The notes under the pieces: model-generated
The model's input: only the letters and a program-made list of their open reading frames with translations
What the model was told of the DNA's origin: nothing
Databases searched by the model: none
Translations under genes and position numbers: made by a program
Shown here: positions 51,427-62,775 of the stretch, piece by piece
How the letters are laid out: each line of letters starts with the position of its first letter
How positions within the stretch are numbered: position 1 is the stretch's first letter
Source: Seohaeicola saemankumensis
GTDB taxonomy: Bacteria > Pseudomonadota > Alphaproteobacteria > Rhodobacterales > Rhodobacteraceae
NCBI RefSeq assembly: GCF_042678485.1
Contig: NZ_JBHTKR010000006.1
Span: 1-64,000 of the forward strand
DNA: 64,000 nt
Reading direction: 5' to 3'

Positions 51427-52682
51427 TGGGGGGTGATGCGCGCGTCGGATACAAGCTGCGCCAGGTAGCCACGCGCATAGGCATCAAGCCGCTGGTTGCG
51501 TAGCTGGTTGGTCACCTCCTCGCGTGAGGCGTCCTCGGCCCCGGCGGCAGTGCGTCCGCACAGCATCAGCACCATCAGCGCCTCGCCCCCGTCGGCAGAG
51601 GGCCGCGTCAGGTTGGCCGAGATTTCGCCCCGGTCCAGCCTGGCCAGTTCCAGCGCCACGTCACGCGGCAGATCGGCGGGCGTGCTGGCCAGCCGTTGCA
51701 ACGTCTCCTCGGGTTGCCCCTTCGCCAGCCCGTAAAGATCGTTGCAGGTATCGACGGTGGCGCGGATCTGCGCGACCTGGGCCATGTTCGCCTCGGTCCG
51801 GCCACCGGGCAGGTAATAGGCCGCGTAATCGATGGCCGAGAATTCCGGCGTGGTCACACCGGTTTCCTGGATCCCGCGCAGCTGGAACAGGGCGATGGCC
51901 CCTTCCAGCGGAATCGGCTGCGTGACCTCGCCGACCGCCAGGCCCAGGATCACGGGGCGCAGCGGTTCTGGCAGATTGGTCAGCGCCATCCACTCAAGCC
52001 GCCCGCCATTGCCGCGGCTCTGCGTGGCCGAGACCCGCGCCGCTTCGGCCGAGAATGCCGCGACCGAGGTGATCTGGCTGATCTCTTCGGCAAGCGCCTG
52101 CGCCTCGGCGGCCTGTTCGGGCGGGGCAGGCAGGATGATTTCGGACAGCAGCACGCGCACGGTGCTGCCGCCGGTGATCGCGCCCAATGCCTTGTCGATA
52201 TCCGCCTCGGTGACACGCACACGCGACAGGAAGCGCGCGCGGACCAATTCGCGCCAGCTTAGCGCCGAGATGATGAAATCACGAAAGCTCTGTTCGGCGA
52301 CACCCGCTCCGGCGATAGCGCTGATGAATTCCTCGCGCTCCAGATTGGCGCGGGCCGCGAATTCGGTCATGCCGTCGATGATGCCCTGCTCGGTGACCTC
52401 GATCCCGTTGGCGCGTGCCTCGGCCACCTTCAGACGATCCTCGATCAGTTGCTCGCGGGCGACCTTTTCCAGATCGCCGGGCGTGCGGAAGATCCGCAAC
52501 AGGGCCATGCGCTGTTCGACCTCGTAACGGGTCACAACGCTGTCGTTGACCGTGACGACCGGGGCGAACAACCCCTGTGCCTGGGCCGACGGCGCCAGCC
52601 CGATCCAGCCGGACAGGGCCAGAAGGGCGGCAATCGCGATGCGGACAGCGGCAAGCGAGAGGGGGCTTTTGGTCTTTGTCAT
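51423..52682 (-). CDS. surA: SurA-like periplasmic chaperone/peptidyl-prolyl isomerase
   Basis: A 419-residue exported protein. A signal peptide ends near APSAQAQ, a SurA-type N-terminal chaperone domain follows (VVTVNDSVVTRYEVEQRMALL), and a parvulin-like domain lies at about 180-280 (VRVLLSEIILPAP ... SRGNGGRLEWM ... ITQPIPLEG-like VTQPIPLEG). It should guide outer-membrane proteins to assembly. It shares one base with the stop of lptD (TGATG), consistent with a joint role. Confidence 0.88.
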   Translation of the reverse strand: MTKTKSPLSLAAVRIAIAALLALSGWIGLAPSAQAQGLFAPVVTVNDSVVTRYEVEQRMALLRIFRTPGDLEKVAREQLIEDRLKVAEARANGIEVTEQGIIDGMTEFAARANLEREEFISAIAGAGVAEQSFRDFIISALSWRELVRARFLSRVRVTEADIDKALGAITGGSTVRVLLSEIILPAPPEQAAEAQALAEEISQITSVAAFSAEAARVSATQSRGNGGRLEWMALTNLPEPLRPVILGLAVGEVTQPIPLEGAIALFQLRGIQETGVTTPEFSAIDYAAYYLPGGRTEANMAQVAQIRATVDTCNDLYGLAKGQPEETLQRLASTPADLPRDVALELARLDRGEISANLTRPSADGGEALMVLMLCGRTAAGAEDASREEVTNQLRNQRLDAYARGYLAQLVSDARITPQ

Positions 52683-54883
52683 CAAGGCGCGTTCCTGCAA
52701 GTCCGTGTATAGCTGTCATCGGCGGTGCCGACGCCAAATCCCCGGATGGAGACGGTCAGACCTACATCCGTCGATGGCTCGACGATAGCCGATGAGGTGA
52801 AGCGGCGCGAGAGGGAAAGGCGCAGATCCACGCATTCGTTTCGGTAGCGCAGACCAACCCCGGCCTCGGCGGCACTGTCGGCCACCACGTCATAGCGCAG
52901 GTTGGCCGAACCCGTCCAGTGACGCGACAGCCTGTAGCCGCCTTCGATGGACCATTCCGATTGCGTATCGGGCCGGTCCTCCTCGGAATCCGCGCCCAGC
53001 CACACATAAGAGGCGGACAGATTGAAGTCGGGCCGCAAGAGCATCAGCCGCGCCTCGGCCTTGGACAGCGACACGGCATCGTCAAAAAGGGTGCGCGCGC
53101 CCAGTGACAGCCCGCCCGCGGTCTTGATCTGCCCCGCCACCAGAAGGTCGGATGTCTGGCTGGACAGGCCCGAACTGAGGCTGAAATCGCTGTCCACGCT
53201 GTCGCGCCAGACCTGCCCAAGGGTCAGCGTTGTCTGCAAGCCTTGCGGCGACAGGCGCAACCACTGCAAGCCATAGGCGGCCATCAGGCCGCGTTCGCGC
53301 CGGTCCGGCGCCGGAAAGCGCGACAGGGTCAGCAGGTTGCCCTCGTCGAATTCGACGCGCGTGCTTTCGTCATTGGGCAGGTCGCGGCGGGTGCCGCCGG
53401 TCCATCCCAGCATCGCCACCGGTTCCAGCAGGTGCCGCACACCAGAGGCACCCTGCCGGGCCAGGGGCCAGCGCAGCGTCAGCGAGGTCTGCGGCACGAC
53501 TTCGGTCAGGTCACCGTCGAAGGTATCGTCCTGCAATGTGCGGAACCCGTCCACCGAAACGCCCCCGCGAAAGCTGGCCTGCACGCCATGCGGCAGTGAC
53601 AGGTTGCGTAGCCAGAACATGTCCGCCGTCACCCGGCTGACGTCGCGCCCGATCCCGTCGACCGGATCGTCCGAGGAACGGTAGCGCGAATTTGCCTCAA
53701 GCCCCATACGCAACTCGCCGCCCAGCCGCGCCGGGAAGAAACGCCGCTCATAGGTCAGATCCCCGATGATCGTGGGCAGGGTGCTGTTGCTTTCCGAGGC
53801 GCGCAGCGTCTCATAGCTGGTCAGGCTGACGTTGGAATATTCATCGCGCCGGGTGCGGGTGATCGCGATGGCGCTGTCCAGCCGGTCCTTCTCGGAATAG
53901 TCGTAATCCAGCAGATAGGCCGCATCGCTTGTCATCTCGAAGTCAAAGCTCAGCTGGTAGTCGCGCGGCAGGAAAAAGCGCCCCTCGCCGAACAGGTAGC
54001 TGCGTCGCCCGCCGGGACCGATGCTGTCATCGGATACAGCGCCGTTCAATGTGATATCGCCGCGCCGGAATGCCTGACGGTATCGCAGCTCAAGCGTGCG
54101 GGTCTTGGGCGACAGGTAAGGCGTGAACGTGAGGTCGCGATGATCGCCCAGCGTCACGAAATAGGGCATCTTGACGCCCAACCCCAGCAGCGAGGTCTGG
54201 CGCAGCTCCGGGATCAGAAAGCCCGTCGCGCGTTCCAGCGTGGGATCGGGCAGGCGCAGGCGCGGAAACCACAGCACCGGCACATCCAGCACGCGCAATT
54301 GCGCGTTCTCGAAGTAAAGCTGCTTTTCCTGCTGGTCATGCACCACGCGTTTGGCCCTGATCTGCCACAGCGGCGGCGTGCCATCGTCACAGACCCGGCA
54401 CGAGGTGGCGGCGGCCTTGTATAGCTGCGTATAGCGCCCGCCGACCCGGTCGATCCGGTTCGCCGCAAGTTGCACCTGCTGATCCAGCACCATGCGCGCG
54501 CCGCGCAGCAACCCGTTCTCGAGCGTGGCATCCAGGTCGCCGCCATCGGCCAGCACCACGATCCTGTCATCCTGAACCACGGTGACGGGCCCCTCAAGGA
54601 TCAGCCGGTCGGTGGTGCGGTCATAGATCACCCGCGCCGCCTTGAGCCGGGTAGAGCCTGACAGCGCCTCGACATTGCCCTCAGCGATCAGCCGGTCGCG
54701 CCCTTCCAGCCGCAGGCTGTCGGCGACCAGCGTCGCGGGCGCGCCCGTGGTGGCAGGGTCCGTTTGCAGCCCTTGCGCGGTCTGCGCCTGCAGGGGCAAC
54801 TGGGCAGGCAGCGTGAGGGTCGACCCTGCCAGCAACAGGGCCGCCAGGCGCAGCGCAGGTCGTGTCAGGCGGCGCGCGCGCAT
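52682..54883 (-). CDS. lptD: LPS-assembly protein LptD
   Basis: A 733-residue outer-membrane protein. After a signal peptide (LAALLLAGSTLTLPAQ), an OstA/LptA-like domain covers about residues 50-190 (LIAEGNVEALSGSTRLKAARVIYD). A large beta-barrel fills the rest. Cysteines occur in SCRVC, NEC and the C-terminal TRTC; they may form the disulfides needed for activity, as known in E. coli. LptD inserts LPS into the outer leaflet with LptE, not encoded here. It shares one base with the stop of lptG. Confidence 0.93.
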   Translation of the reverse strand: MRARRLTRPALRLAALLLAGSTLTLPAQLPLQAQTAQGLQTDPATTGAPATLVADSLRLEGRDRLIAEGNVEALSGSTRLKAARVIYDRTTDRLILEGPVTVVQDDRIVVLADGGDLDATLENGLLRGARMVLDQQVQLAANRIDRVGGRYTQLYKAAATSCRVCDDGTPPLWQIRAKRVVHDQQEKQLYFENAQLRVLDVPVLWFPRLRLPDPTLERATGFLIPELRQTSLLGLGVKMPYFVTLGDHRDLTFTPYLSPKTRTLELRYRQAFRRGDITLNGAVSDDSIGPGGRRSYLFGEGRFFLPRDYQLSFDFEMTSDAAYLLDYDYSEKDRLDSAIAITRTRRDEYSNVSLTSYETLRASESNSTLPTIIGDLTYERRFFPARLGGELRMGLEANSRYRSSDDPVDGIGRDVSRVTADMFWLRNLSLPHGVQASFRGGVSVDGFRTLQDDTFDGDLTEVVPQTSLTLRWPLARQGASGVRHLLEPVAMLGWTGGTRRDLPNDESTRVEFDEGNLLTLSRFPAPDRRERGLMAAYGLQWLRLSPQGLQTTLTLGQVWRDSVDSDFSLSSGLSSQTSDLLVAGQIKTAGGLSLGARTLFDDAVSLSKAEARLMLLRPDFNLSASYVWLGADSEEDRPDTQSEWSIEGGYRLSRHWTGSANLRYDVVADSAAEAGVGLRYRNECVDLRLSLSRRFTSSAIVEPSTDVGLTVSIRGFGVGTADDSYTRTCRNAP

Positions 54884-55980
54884 CAGCCATCCTCCATGTG
54901 CAGCAAAAGGCCCATGGCCAGCAGGACCGATGCGACAGGTGGCGCCCAGGCCGCCAGCATGATCGGGATCTGCCCGTTCTCGCCCATGATCTGCGCGAAG
55001 TTGCGGATGTAGAACAGCGTGAAGCCCAGCATCACCGCCGACAGAACCGCGATGCCGGTGCCGCCCGCGCGCGCATGGCGCATGGTAAAGGCCGCGCCCA
55101 GCAGCACCATCGCGGTCAGAAACAGCGGGCGGGCCAGTTCCATCTGGAACCAGACAAGGTGTCGGCGGGCAGAAAAACCGGCCTCTTCCAACTCGGCCAC
55201 ATAGGCGGGCAGATCCCAGATCGAGATCGCGTCGGGCCGTCCGAAACTGTCGCGAATGCGTTCCTGGGTCAGGTCCGACGGTATGGTCAGCGTATCATGG
55301 GTCTGGGCCATGCCCTCGGGGTTTTGATCCAGGCCCAGCGGCCAGACCTTCACGTCACGCGCCTGCCAGGCCCCCGGCGTCAGCGCGGCCTCTGCCGCCT
55401 CGATCCGTCTGATCGGCCCGTCGCCGGACGCATAGCTGAGAAAGGTCACGTTGTAGAACACCGTGCCGGTCTGATTTGCGCGCGTCGCGCGGATCACCGT
55501 CTGGCCCTCGGCCCCGCCCTGGCGCAGCCACAGCCCCTCGCGCGAGATTGACAGGACATCGGTCACGCCCGAGCGATATTCCTCGAACAGGGTGGAATAG
55601 CGCTTTGAGGTCGCCGCCACCAGCGGGTTCAGCATCGCCACCGCCAGTGCGCCGATCAGCATCGCCACGATCACCGGCGCCAGCAGCGCGCGCAATCCCG
55701 ACCGCCCCGAGGCGCGCGTCACCACCAGCTCGCTGCTGCGCGCAAGGCCCAGAAACAGCGCGATGGTCGACAGGATCATCACCAGCGGCAGGATATCGCT
55801 GATCGCGCGCGGCATGTTCAGAAGGGTCAGCTGCGCGATGCGGCCAAAGCCGATCCCGTCGGCGGCAAAGCGGCGCAACTGTTCCACCAGGTCGATCAGC
55901 GCCAGCAACAGGAAAAATACGGTCAAGATCCCCAGGAAGGTCGTCAGGAAACGCCGTGCGAAATAGCGATGCAGGATCAT
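54883..55980 (-). CDS. lptG: LPS export permease LptG
   Basis: A 365-residue YjgP/YjgQ-family permease with six membrane helices and a large periplasmic beta-jellyroll loop between helices 3 and 4. The N-terminal MILHRYFARRFLTTFLGI and SSELVVTRASGRSGL are typical. With LptF and the ATPase LptB it pulls LPS from the inner membrane. The start at 55980 overlaps lptF by 4 bases. Confidence 0.92.
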   Translation of the reverse strand: MILHRYFARRFLTTFLGILTVFFLLLALIDLVEQLRRFAADGIGFGRIAQLTLLNMPRAISDILPLVMILSTIALFLGLARSSELVVTRASGRSGLRALLAPVIVAMLIGALAVAMLNPLVAATSKRYSTLFEEYRSGVTDVLSISREGLWLRQGGAEGQTVIRATRANQTGTVFYNVTFLSYASGDGPIRRIEAAEAALTPGAWQARDVKVWPLGLDQNPEGMAQTHDTLTIPSDLTQERIRDSFGRPDAISIWDLPAYVAELEEAGFSARRHLVWFQMELARPLFLTAMVLLGAAFTMRHARAGGTGIAVLSAVMLGFTLFYIRNFAQIMGENGQIPIMLAAWAPPVASVLLAMGLLLHMEDG

Positions 55981-57116
55981 GCCGTCACCTCGTCCGGTGC
56001 GGCAGGCGGGACCAGACGCCGCCGCCGGGGGCGCGCGCTCCAGGCCAGCAGCGCCATGGCCATCAGCATCCCGGACAGGGCAGGCGCATAGACCAGCGGC
56101 CACAGCGCGGGGTTGCTGCGTACCGGATCGGTGACCAGGCCTTCGATCAGCTTGACCAGGACCAGCAGCACCAGCGCGCCCACGATCTGTTTCCAGACGC
56201 CGAAACGGGAAAACCCGCCCACCAGCAGCGACGAAAAGCCGATCAGCGCCGCCGCCAACGCCATCAGCGGCTGGTTGAACCGACCGTGCAGCTCGTCCAG
56301 GACAAAGCCAAGGCTCTGTCCCGTCAGCGCGGCCACGCCATCGGGATCGGTCATCAGTTCCCAGCTGCCGACATGGCGCACCTCGCGCACATGCCCGCGC
56401 GGCGAGGCCAGCAGCCCGCTGATATCATAGGTGAAATCCGCAAAATGCGTGGTGAACAGCCGTGTGGACTGCTGGAAATAGGCCTGCGACAGCCCGTCCA
56501 CCATCACCAGCCGCGTGCCCTTGTCGTCATTGACCAGAAAAGCCTCGCTTGCGGTATAGGTCATCGCCCTGTCGGGGCGGCTGCGATCGGACAGGTAGAC
56601 ATCGCGCAGGGCGCCTTCGGGCGTGATCTCGCGGATGTAGAAGGTGATGCCCGCGGATGGGTGCAGGAACGTGCCTTCGGTCAGCAGCTTTGCCGTGACA
56701 TTCTGCGACAGTTCGGACTCGCGTTTTTTCATCTCTTCCAGCGAGGCGGGCACCAGCACATGGGTCAGCACCGACATCATCAGCGCGACGATCCCGCCAT
56801 AGATCGCAACCGGCCTGGCCAGCCGCCAGGGGCTGAACCCCGTGGCCTGCATCACGACCAGTTCGCTTTCGTTGCTCAGCCGGTTGGTGACATAGACCGC
56901 GCCGGCAAAGGCCGCGACCGGCAGCACAAGGCGGATCACGTTCGGCAGCGTCAGCAACGAGAATTCGACAAAGACCATGGCCGACTGGCCGTCACCGACC
57001 AGCCTGTCGAACAGCCGCACCGCCTGGTTGATCCAGTAGATCGACACCAGGATCAGGGCGAAGAAGCCGAACAGCACCATCATTTGCGACAGCAGGTATC
57101 TGTCGAATCTTGCCAC
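55977..57116 (-). CDS. lptF: LPS export permease LptF
   Basis: A 379-residue YjgP/YjgQ permease, partner of LptG. The N-terminus ARFDRYLLSQMMVLFGFFALI and NESELVVMQATGFSPWRLARPV are typical of LptF. I start it at a GTG at 57116 after a GGGGGAT ribosome site; the open frame to 57155 begins with a TTG-type start and lacks support. It is the first gene of the operon and is divergent from pepA, with 150 bases for promoters between them. Confidence 0.92.
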   Translation of the reverse strand: MARFDRYLLSQMMVLFGFFALILVSIYWINQAVRLFDRLVGDGQSAMVFVEFSLLTLPNVIRLVLPVAAFAGAVYVTNRLSNESELVVMQATGFSPWRLARPVAIYGGIVALMMSVLTHVLVPASLEEMKKRESELSQNVTAKLLTEGTFLHPSAGITFYIREITPEGALRDVYLSDRSRPDRAMTYTASEAFLVNDDKGTRLVMVDGLSQAYFQQSTRLFTTHFADFTYDISGLLASPRGHVREVRHVGSWELMTDPDGVAALTGQSLGFVLDELHGRFNQPLMALAAALIGFSSLLVGGFSRFGVWKQIVGALVLLVLVKLIEGLVTDPVRSNPALWPLVYAPALSGMLMAMALLAWSARPRRRRLVPPAAPDEVTA

Positions 57117-57266
57117 CAAATCCCCCCGGCTGTCCTGTCGTGAACAGGGTGACACTACAGGATGTGGCGAGGGTGGAAAACTGCTATCTGGTCAAGCCGG
57201 CGGTGCGCCGCTAGGGTGACCCTCCAGCATCCCGTAGCCCCCCATCCTTGACAGGAGAGACCCCCG

Positions 57267-58748
<1,482 letters not shown>

Positions 58749-58765
58749 TCGGAGGGTAACCGGCG

Positions 58766-59230
58766 ATGGGGGCTGCCTATTTCTATCACCTGACGCGCAA
58801 CCCGCTGGAGGTGGCCTTGCCCCAGCTTCTGGCGCGCGCCCTGCAGGCCGGTTGGCGCGTCGCGGTGCGCGGGCGCAACCCCGAGCGGATGGATTGGCTT
58901 GACCAGCAGCTCTGGCTGGGCGCGCCGGACGGGTTCTTGCCGCACGGGCTTGCGGGCGGACCGCATGACGCCGAACAGCCCGTGCTTCTGACCACGGGGA
59001 CAGGGGCCGCAAACGATCCCGCCTGCCTGATGACAGTGGACGGGGCCGATCTGATGCCGGACGAGGTGCAGCGCCTGGAACGTGTCTGCGTGATCTTCGA
59101 TGGTAACGACCCCGAGGCCGTGAATCAGGCCCGCGCCCAGTGGAAGGCGCTGACCGATGCGGGCTGTGCCGCACAATACTGGTCCGAGGAATCGGGGCGC
59201 TGGGAAAAGAAGGCCGAGCGCGGCGCCTGA
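58766..59230 (+). CDS. holC: DNA polymerase III subunit chi
   Basis: A 154-residue clamp-loader accessory subunit that links the clamp loader to single-strand DNA-binding protein. AAYFYHLTRNPLEVALPQLLARALQAGWRVAVR and LDQQLWLGAPDGFLPHG are typical of HolC. Downstream, 59231-59279 holds a GAGTATTTCCGGAAAGATG motif related to those often found after genes in this order. Confidence 0.93.
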   Translation: MGAAYFYHLTRNPLEVALPQLLARALQAGWRVAVRGRNPERMDWLDQQLWLGAPDGFLPHGLAGGPHDAEQPVLLTTGTGAANDPACLMTVDGADLMPDEVQRLERVCVIFDGNDPEAVNQARAQWKALTDAGCAAQYWSEESGRWEKKAERGA

Positions 59231-59279
59231 GGCAGGCCTTGCCCTTTGAGTATTTCCGGAAAGATGAAGCGCCGCCGCA

Positions 59280-59861
59280 CTAGCGTGTCAGGATCAGCGC
59301 GCCCTGGCGGATTTCGACCGATGAGAAGCGTTGCAGATAGGTCATGCCCAGCAGGCTTTCACGCATCTCGCCCTCGTTGACGAAGGCCCGCAGGCCGCGA
59401 TCCTCGATCCCGCCAAGGCGGATGCTGTCCAGCCGCACCGGCGCGGTCCGCACCGGGCCATTGGCGGTCATGGCGCTGCCGATGAAGGCAAGCTTCGCCG
59501 GATCAAGCCCGGCGCGCAGGGCATCCCCCTGGCTGAGGTAAATGTCGCTGGCCCCGGTATCGACAAGAAACAGGATGTCGGCCCCGTTGACCTGCAAGGT
59601 CATGTAATAATGCCCGTCTGGCGCGCGCGGCAGTTCGATCCGTCCCTCGGCGCTGATCACGGACTGCGTGGGGCGCACCGTCTGGCGAATGTCGGACCAC
59701 AGGCCGAAGGCCGCGATCACACCCAGGAACAGCAGCCCCCAGACCAGCGCCTGTTGCAGGGTCTTGCCCAGGGACTGACGGTTCTGCACGAAGAACCAGG
59801 ACAGGATCACCGCCCCCAGAAGGATCAGGTAGGTCAACCTGCCGATATCGCTGCCGTCCAT
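59280..59861 (-). CDS. Membrane-bound retropepsin-like aspartic protease
   Basis: A 193-residue protein of the clan AA, TIGR02281-type family. Two membrane helices lie at residues about 7-25 and 35-55, and a periplasmic or cytoplasmic retropepsin-like domain follows. The catalytic triad reads FLVDTGASDIYLS. LLGMTYLQRFSSVEI is the second flap region. The target is unknown. The start at 59861 follows AGGGGGC, and the gene is 52 bases after marC on the same strand. Confidence 0.87.
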   Translation of the reverse strand: MDGSDIGRLTYLILLGAVILSWFFVQNRQSLGKTLQQALVWGLLFLGVIAAFGLWSDIRQTVRPTQSVISAEGRIELPRAPDGHYYMTLQVNGADILFLVDTGASDIYLSQGDALRAGLDPAKLAFIGSAMTANGPVRTAPVRLDSIRLGGIEDRGLRAFVNEGEMRESLLGMTYLQRFSSVEIRQGALILTR

Positions 59862-59913
59862 GTCATGCCCCCTTTGCCTGCCAATGATATAGGCGCGTGC
59901 GGCGCCGCTGCAA

Positions 59914-60528
59914 TCAGCCCGCAAAGCCGAAGTCGCGCAGCCCTTCCAGCACGAATTGCACCGACAGTGCCGCCAGCAGCATGCCCAGCAGGCGCGTGAC
60001 CACGTTGATCCCGACGCGGCCCAGCGCGCGCTCGAACAGCGAGGCGGACAGGAACATCAGCATCACGATGGTCAGCACCGCCAGCATCACGCCCGTCACA
60101 GTGGCCAGCCCGGCAAGGTCCGATTGCTGCCCGGCCAGCAGGATCATCGTGGCGATCGCGCCGGGTCCCGCGATCAGGGGAATGGCCAGCGGGAACACGG
60201 AAGGGTCGGGCCGATCCTCGCCGGTCTGATCCTGCCGGCGCTTGGCGCGGCGCTCGAACAGCATGTCAAGCGCGGTCAGGAACAGCAGGATGCCGCCCGC
60301 GATGCGGAAGGCGGGCATGGAGATGCCGACAAAGCCCAGCACAGCCTCGCCCGCCGCGGCGAAGAGCAGCAGCAGCAGGGCCGCCACCAGCACCGCGCGC
60401 AGCCCGATGGCGCGACGCTCGCGCGCGGTCATGCCCTGCGTCAGCGCCACGAAAAGCGGCACCAGCCCGATAGGGTCGATGATCACGAAGAGGGTGACAA
60501 AGGCGCTGATGAGAAAGGTCGGATCCAT
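59914..60528 (-). CDS. MarC-family integral membrane protein
   Basis: A 204-residue protein with six transmembrane helices. FVTLFVIIDPIGLVPLFVALT and PLAIPLIAGPGAIATMILL are the family's two conserved loops. Despite the name it is not clearly involved in multiple antibiotic resistance, and the substrate is unknown. It is followed by the aspartic protease gene. Confidence 0.9.
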   Translation of the reverse strand: MDPTFLISAFVTLFVIIDPIGLVPLFVALTQGMTARERRAIGLRAVLVAALLLLLFAAAGEAVLGFVGISMPAFRIAGGILLFLTALDMLFERRAKRRQDQTGEDRPDPSVFPLAIPLIAGPGAIATMILLAGQQSDLAGLATVTGVMLAVLTIVMLMFLSASLFERALGRVGINVVTRLLGMLLAALSVQFVLEGLRDFGFAG

Positions 60529-61026
60529 GCCGCACCCTAGCCGCAGAGGCGCGGGGCCGACAAGGGGGCGTTGCTGCGAGCACCGTTGCGGATGTGCCGC
60601 CTGGCGTTTGGGATATCAAAGGGTTGATGGATCTTGCCGGGCATCGGGGGGACGTTCAGTGCGCCCCTGCGGCCCTGCGCCAAGACAGCCATGACGGAGC
60701 TGCATAGCCCGAACGGGCGGCGCGCTGCGGCGAAATCGCATCGCGAGATTCACGCCGGTGACGCGCGGAAAAATTGCTGTTAGAGCCTGTGTCATATTCT
60801 GTTCGCGACATGTCTGCCCATTGATCGGGCAGGCCGGTCGAATGCGAACATGGGCATATTGCCCGGGGCGCGCGCGCGCGCGTCTAGCTGTTGAGGCCAT
60901 GGGAAGAATGCAAGCTTGCGTGACATCCTGCATCATGACCCGCCAGGCCCGGTCGGGTGCATGGTGCGCTCATCTGCCCCGCACCATCCATCACCGGGAC
61001 CCTTTCCATGCGCGGAGCGCCCAGGC
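60529..61026. other. Intergenic region before the glycosyltransferase gene
   Basis: No gene is convincing in these 498 bases. It contains two small palindromes with the same half-site (TGCCC/GGGCA at about 60813-60829 and 60852-60864) and a 15-base alternating GC run at 60868-60882. A promoter for the glycosyltransferase should lie here but I cannot place it. Confidence 0.5.
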
Positions 61027-62571
61027 ATGACAAGAAATAACGCGTCGACAGCATCGTCGCCCGCGCCGCACCGCCATATCGTCTTGCTTGTCGTCGTGCT
61101 GGTGTTCGTGCTTGACGTCGTGATGCGCCCGATGATGCCGACAAACGAAACGCGCTACCTGGGGGTTGCCTGGGAAATGCTGGCCGGCAATCACTGGTTG
61201 GTGCCCTTCAAGAATGGCCTGCCCTACAGTCACAAGCCGCCGCTGCTGTTCTGGCTGATCAATCTGGTCTGGTGGCCCGGTGTCAGCGAGTATACCGCGC
61301 GGCTTGTGGCGCCGGCGCTTTGCGTGCTGGCGCTGTGGTTGACCGGGCGGCTGGCCGACCGGATGCGTCCGGGGGGCGAATTCGGCAATGCGGCGGTCGT
61401 GATCCTGGGCACCATGGTGCCGTTCTATGTCTTCGGGGGTGAGACCAATTTTGACGGCATCCTGATGCTGGCCATGGTGACATGCGCCACCGCCCTCTGG
61501 CGGATCGGCACGGAGCCGCAGGCGCGCCTTTTGCATTGGCTTGGCTTCGGGGCCGCTCTGGGGTTCGGCGTCTACGCCAAGGGGCCGGTCATCTTCGTGC
61601 ATGTCCTGCCGCTGTTGGTGGCGATGCGCTGGTGGGCAGGGCCTGGACGCTTCAGCGCCAAGGGTCTGCTGGCCGCGTTCGGGGTGGCGATTGTCCTTGT
61701 CGCACTTTGGCTTTTGCCTGCTTTCCTGACCGGGGATGCCACCTACCGCGAAGAAATCCTCTGGACGCAGAGCGCGGGACGCGTCGTCAACAGTTTCGCC
61801 CATGCAGAACCGTTCTGGTACTATATGGCCGCGCTGCCGATGCTGCTGTTTCCCTGGGTCGCGATGCCCGGCTTCTGGCAATTCCGCCCGCTGGACAGTG
61901 CCGAGAAATTCGCATTTGCCTGGTTTCTGGGGCCGTTCATCCTGTTCAGCCTGATCAGCGGCAAGCAACCCGACTACCTGCTGCCCGCGATGCCTGCGGC
62001 GGCGCTGCTGCTGGCCAATCGCTGGCCCGCGCAGTTTGGCAGGCCCTGGATCGTGGCGGCTGTGCTGGTGGGTGTGATGGCCGTGGTTCTGGCGCTACCG
62101 ACCGGGGCCTTTGGCGAATCCATCGCGGATTTCCTTGATCTGCGGCTTGGTCTTGTGGTTCTGGTGCCGCTGGTACTTGCCGTCGCGGCGATGATGCGGC
62201 GGCCGGGGCTGGTCTGGCTGGCGGTTCCGGCAATCGCCCTGGCGCTGAATACCGCCTATGTCATCGGACCCGCAGGCACGATCATGTCACCGAAGGGGAT
62301 CGCTGCGATTCTGGCGCCGCGTGACGGCAAGATCGGCTATGCCGGGGCGAATTATCAGGATGATTTTCAATTCGCCGGACGTTTGCGTGCGCCGCTGACG
62401 CTGCTGCGGGATCAGGCGGCGATTGCTGCCTTCGTGCAGACCAATCCGGACGGGCTGATCGTCGGCCGGATGGACGAGGCCGCGCGGCCCGACTGGACGC
62501 CGCAGGACATCATCCGCTACCGAAAGCGAGACATCTGGGCCGTCTGGAACATCGAGGATATGGGCCGCTGA
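61027..62571 (+). CDS. ArnT-like membrane glycosyltransferase (GT83/PMT)
   Basis: A 514-residue membrane enzyme with about 12 helices. NETRYLGVAWEMLAGNHWLV contains the acidic catalytic region seen in ArnT, and GLPYSHKPPLLFWLINLVW is the typical second loop. ArnT-type enzymes move a sugar from undecaprenyl phosphate to lipid A, and others to proteins. The sugar is unknown and no aminoarabinose genes are nearby. The start at 61027 places the first helix at residues 16-33. A terminator follows. Confidence 0.82.
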   Translation: MTRNNASTASSPAPHRHIVLLVVVLVFVLDVVMRPMMPTNETRYLGVAWEMLAGNHWLVPFKNGLPYSHKPPLLFWLINLVWWPGVSEYTARLVAPALCVLALWLTGRLADRMRPGGEFGNAAVVILGTMVPFYVFGGETNFDGILMLAMVTCATALWRIGTEPQARLLHWLGFGAALGFGVYAKGPVIFVHVLPLLVAMRWWAGPGRFSAKGLLAAFGVAIVLVALWLLPAFLTGDATYREEILWTQSAGRVVNSFAHAEPFWYYMAALPMLLFPWVAMPGFWQFRPLDSAEKFAFAWFLGPFILFSLISGKQPDYLLPAMPAAALLLANRWPAQFGRPWIVAAVLVGVMAVVLALPTGAFGESIADFLDLRLGLVVLVPLVLAVAAMMRRPGLVWLAVPAIALALNTAYVIGPAGTIMSPKGIAAILAPRDGKIGYAGANYQDDFQFAGRLRAPLTLLRDQAAIAAFVQTNPDGLIVGRMDEAARPDWTPQDIIRYRKRDIWAVWNIEDMGR

Positions 62572-62616
62572 TCGATCCGGGCGGCGTCAAGGCGCGGCAC
62601 GCGCCGCCGCACGATC

Positions 62617-62638
62617 ACCGGCCCGCCCCCGGTTTTTT
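62617..62638 (+). terminator. Rho-independent terminator of the glycosyltransferase gene
   Basis: ACCGG and CCGGT form a short stem around CCCGCCC, followed by TTTTTT. It lies 46 bases past the stop. The rest of 62639-62775 shows no gene. Confidence 0.65.
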
Positions 62639-62775
62639 GAAATCCGGCGGCGGCGATCTTGCGACTGTTGTGACATGAACGGAGGCTCGAACACCGGGCG
62701 GGGATAAAGTGATCCGAATAGGCGTTGGATCGCCACCCCGCGGGTCGGCGTGCGCGCGGCTGGAAAAGACCGGGC

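Noticed and set aside
60616..60936. A 106-codon minus-strand frame before the glycosyltransferase gene
   Set aside because: Arg/Pro-rich composition, no ribosome site and no family resemblance.
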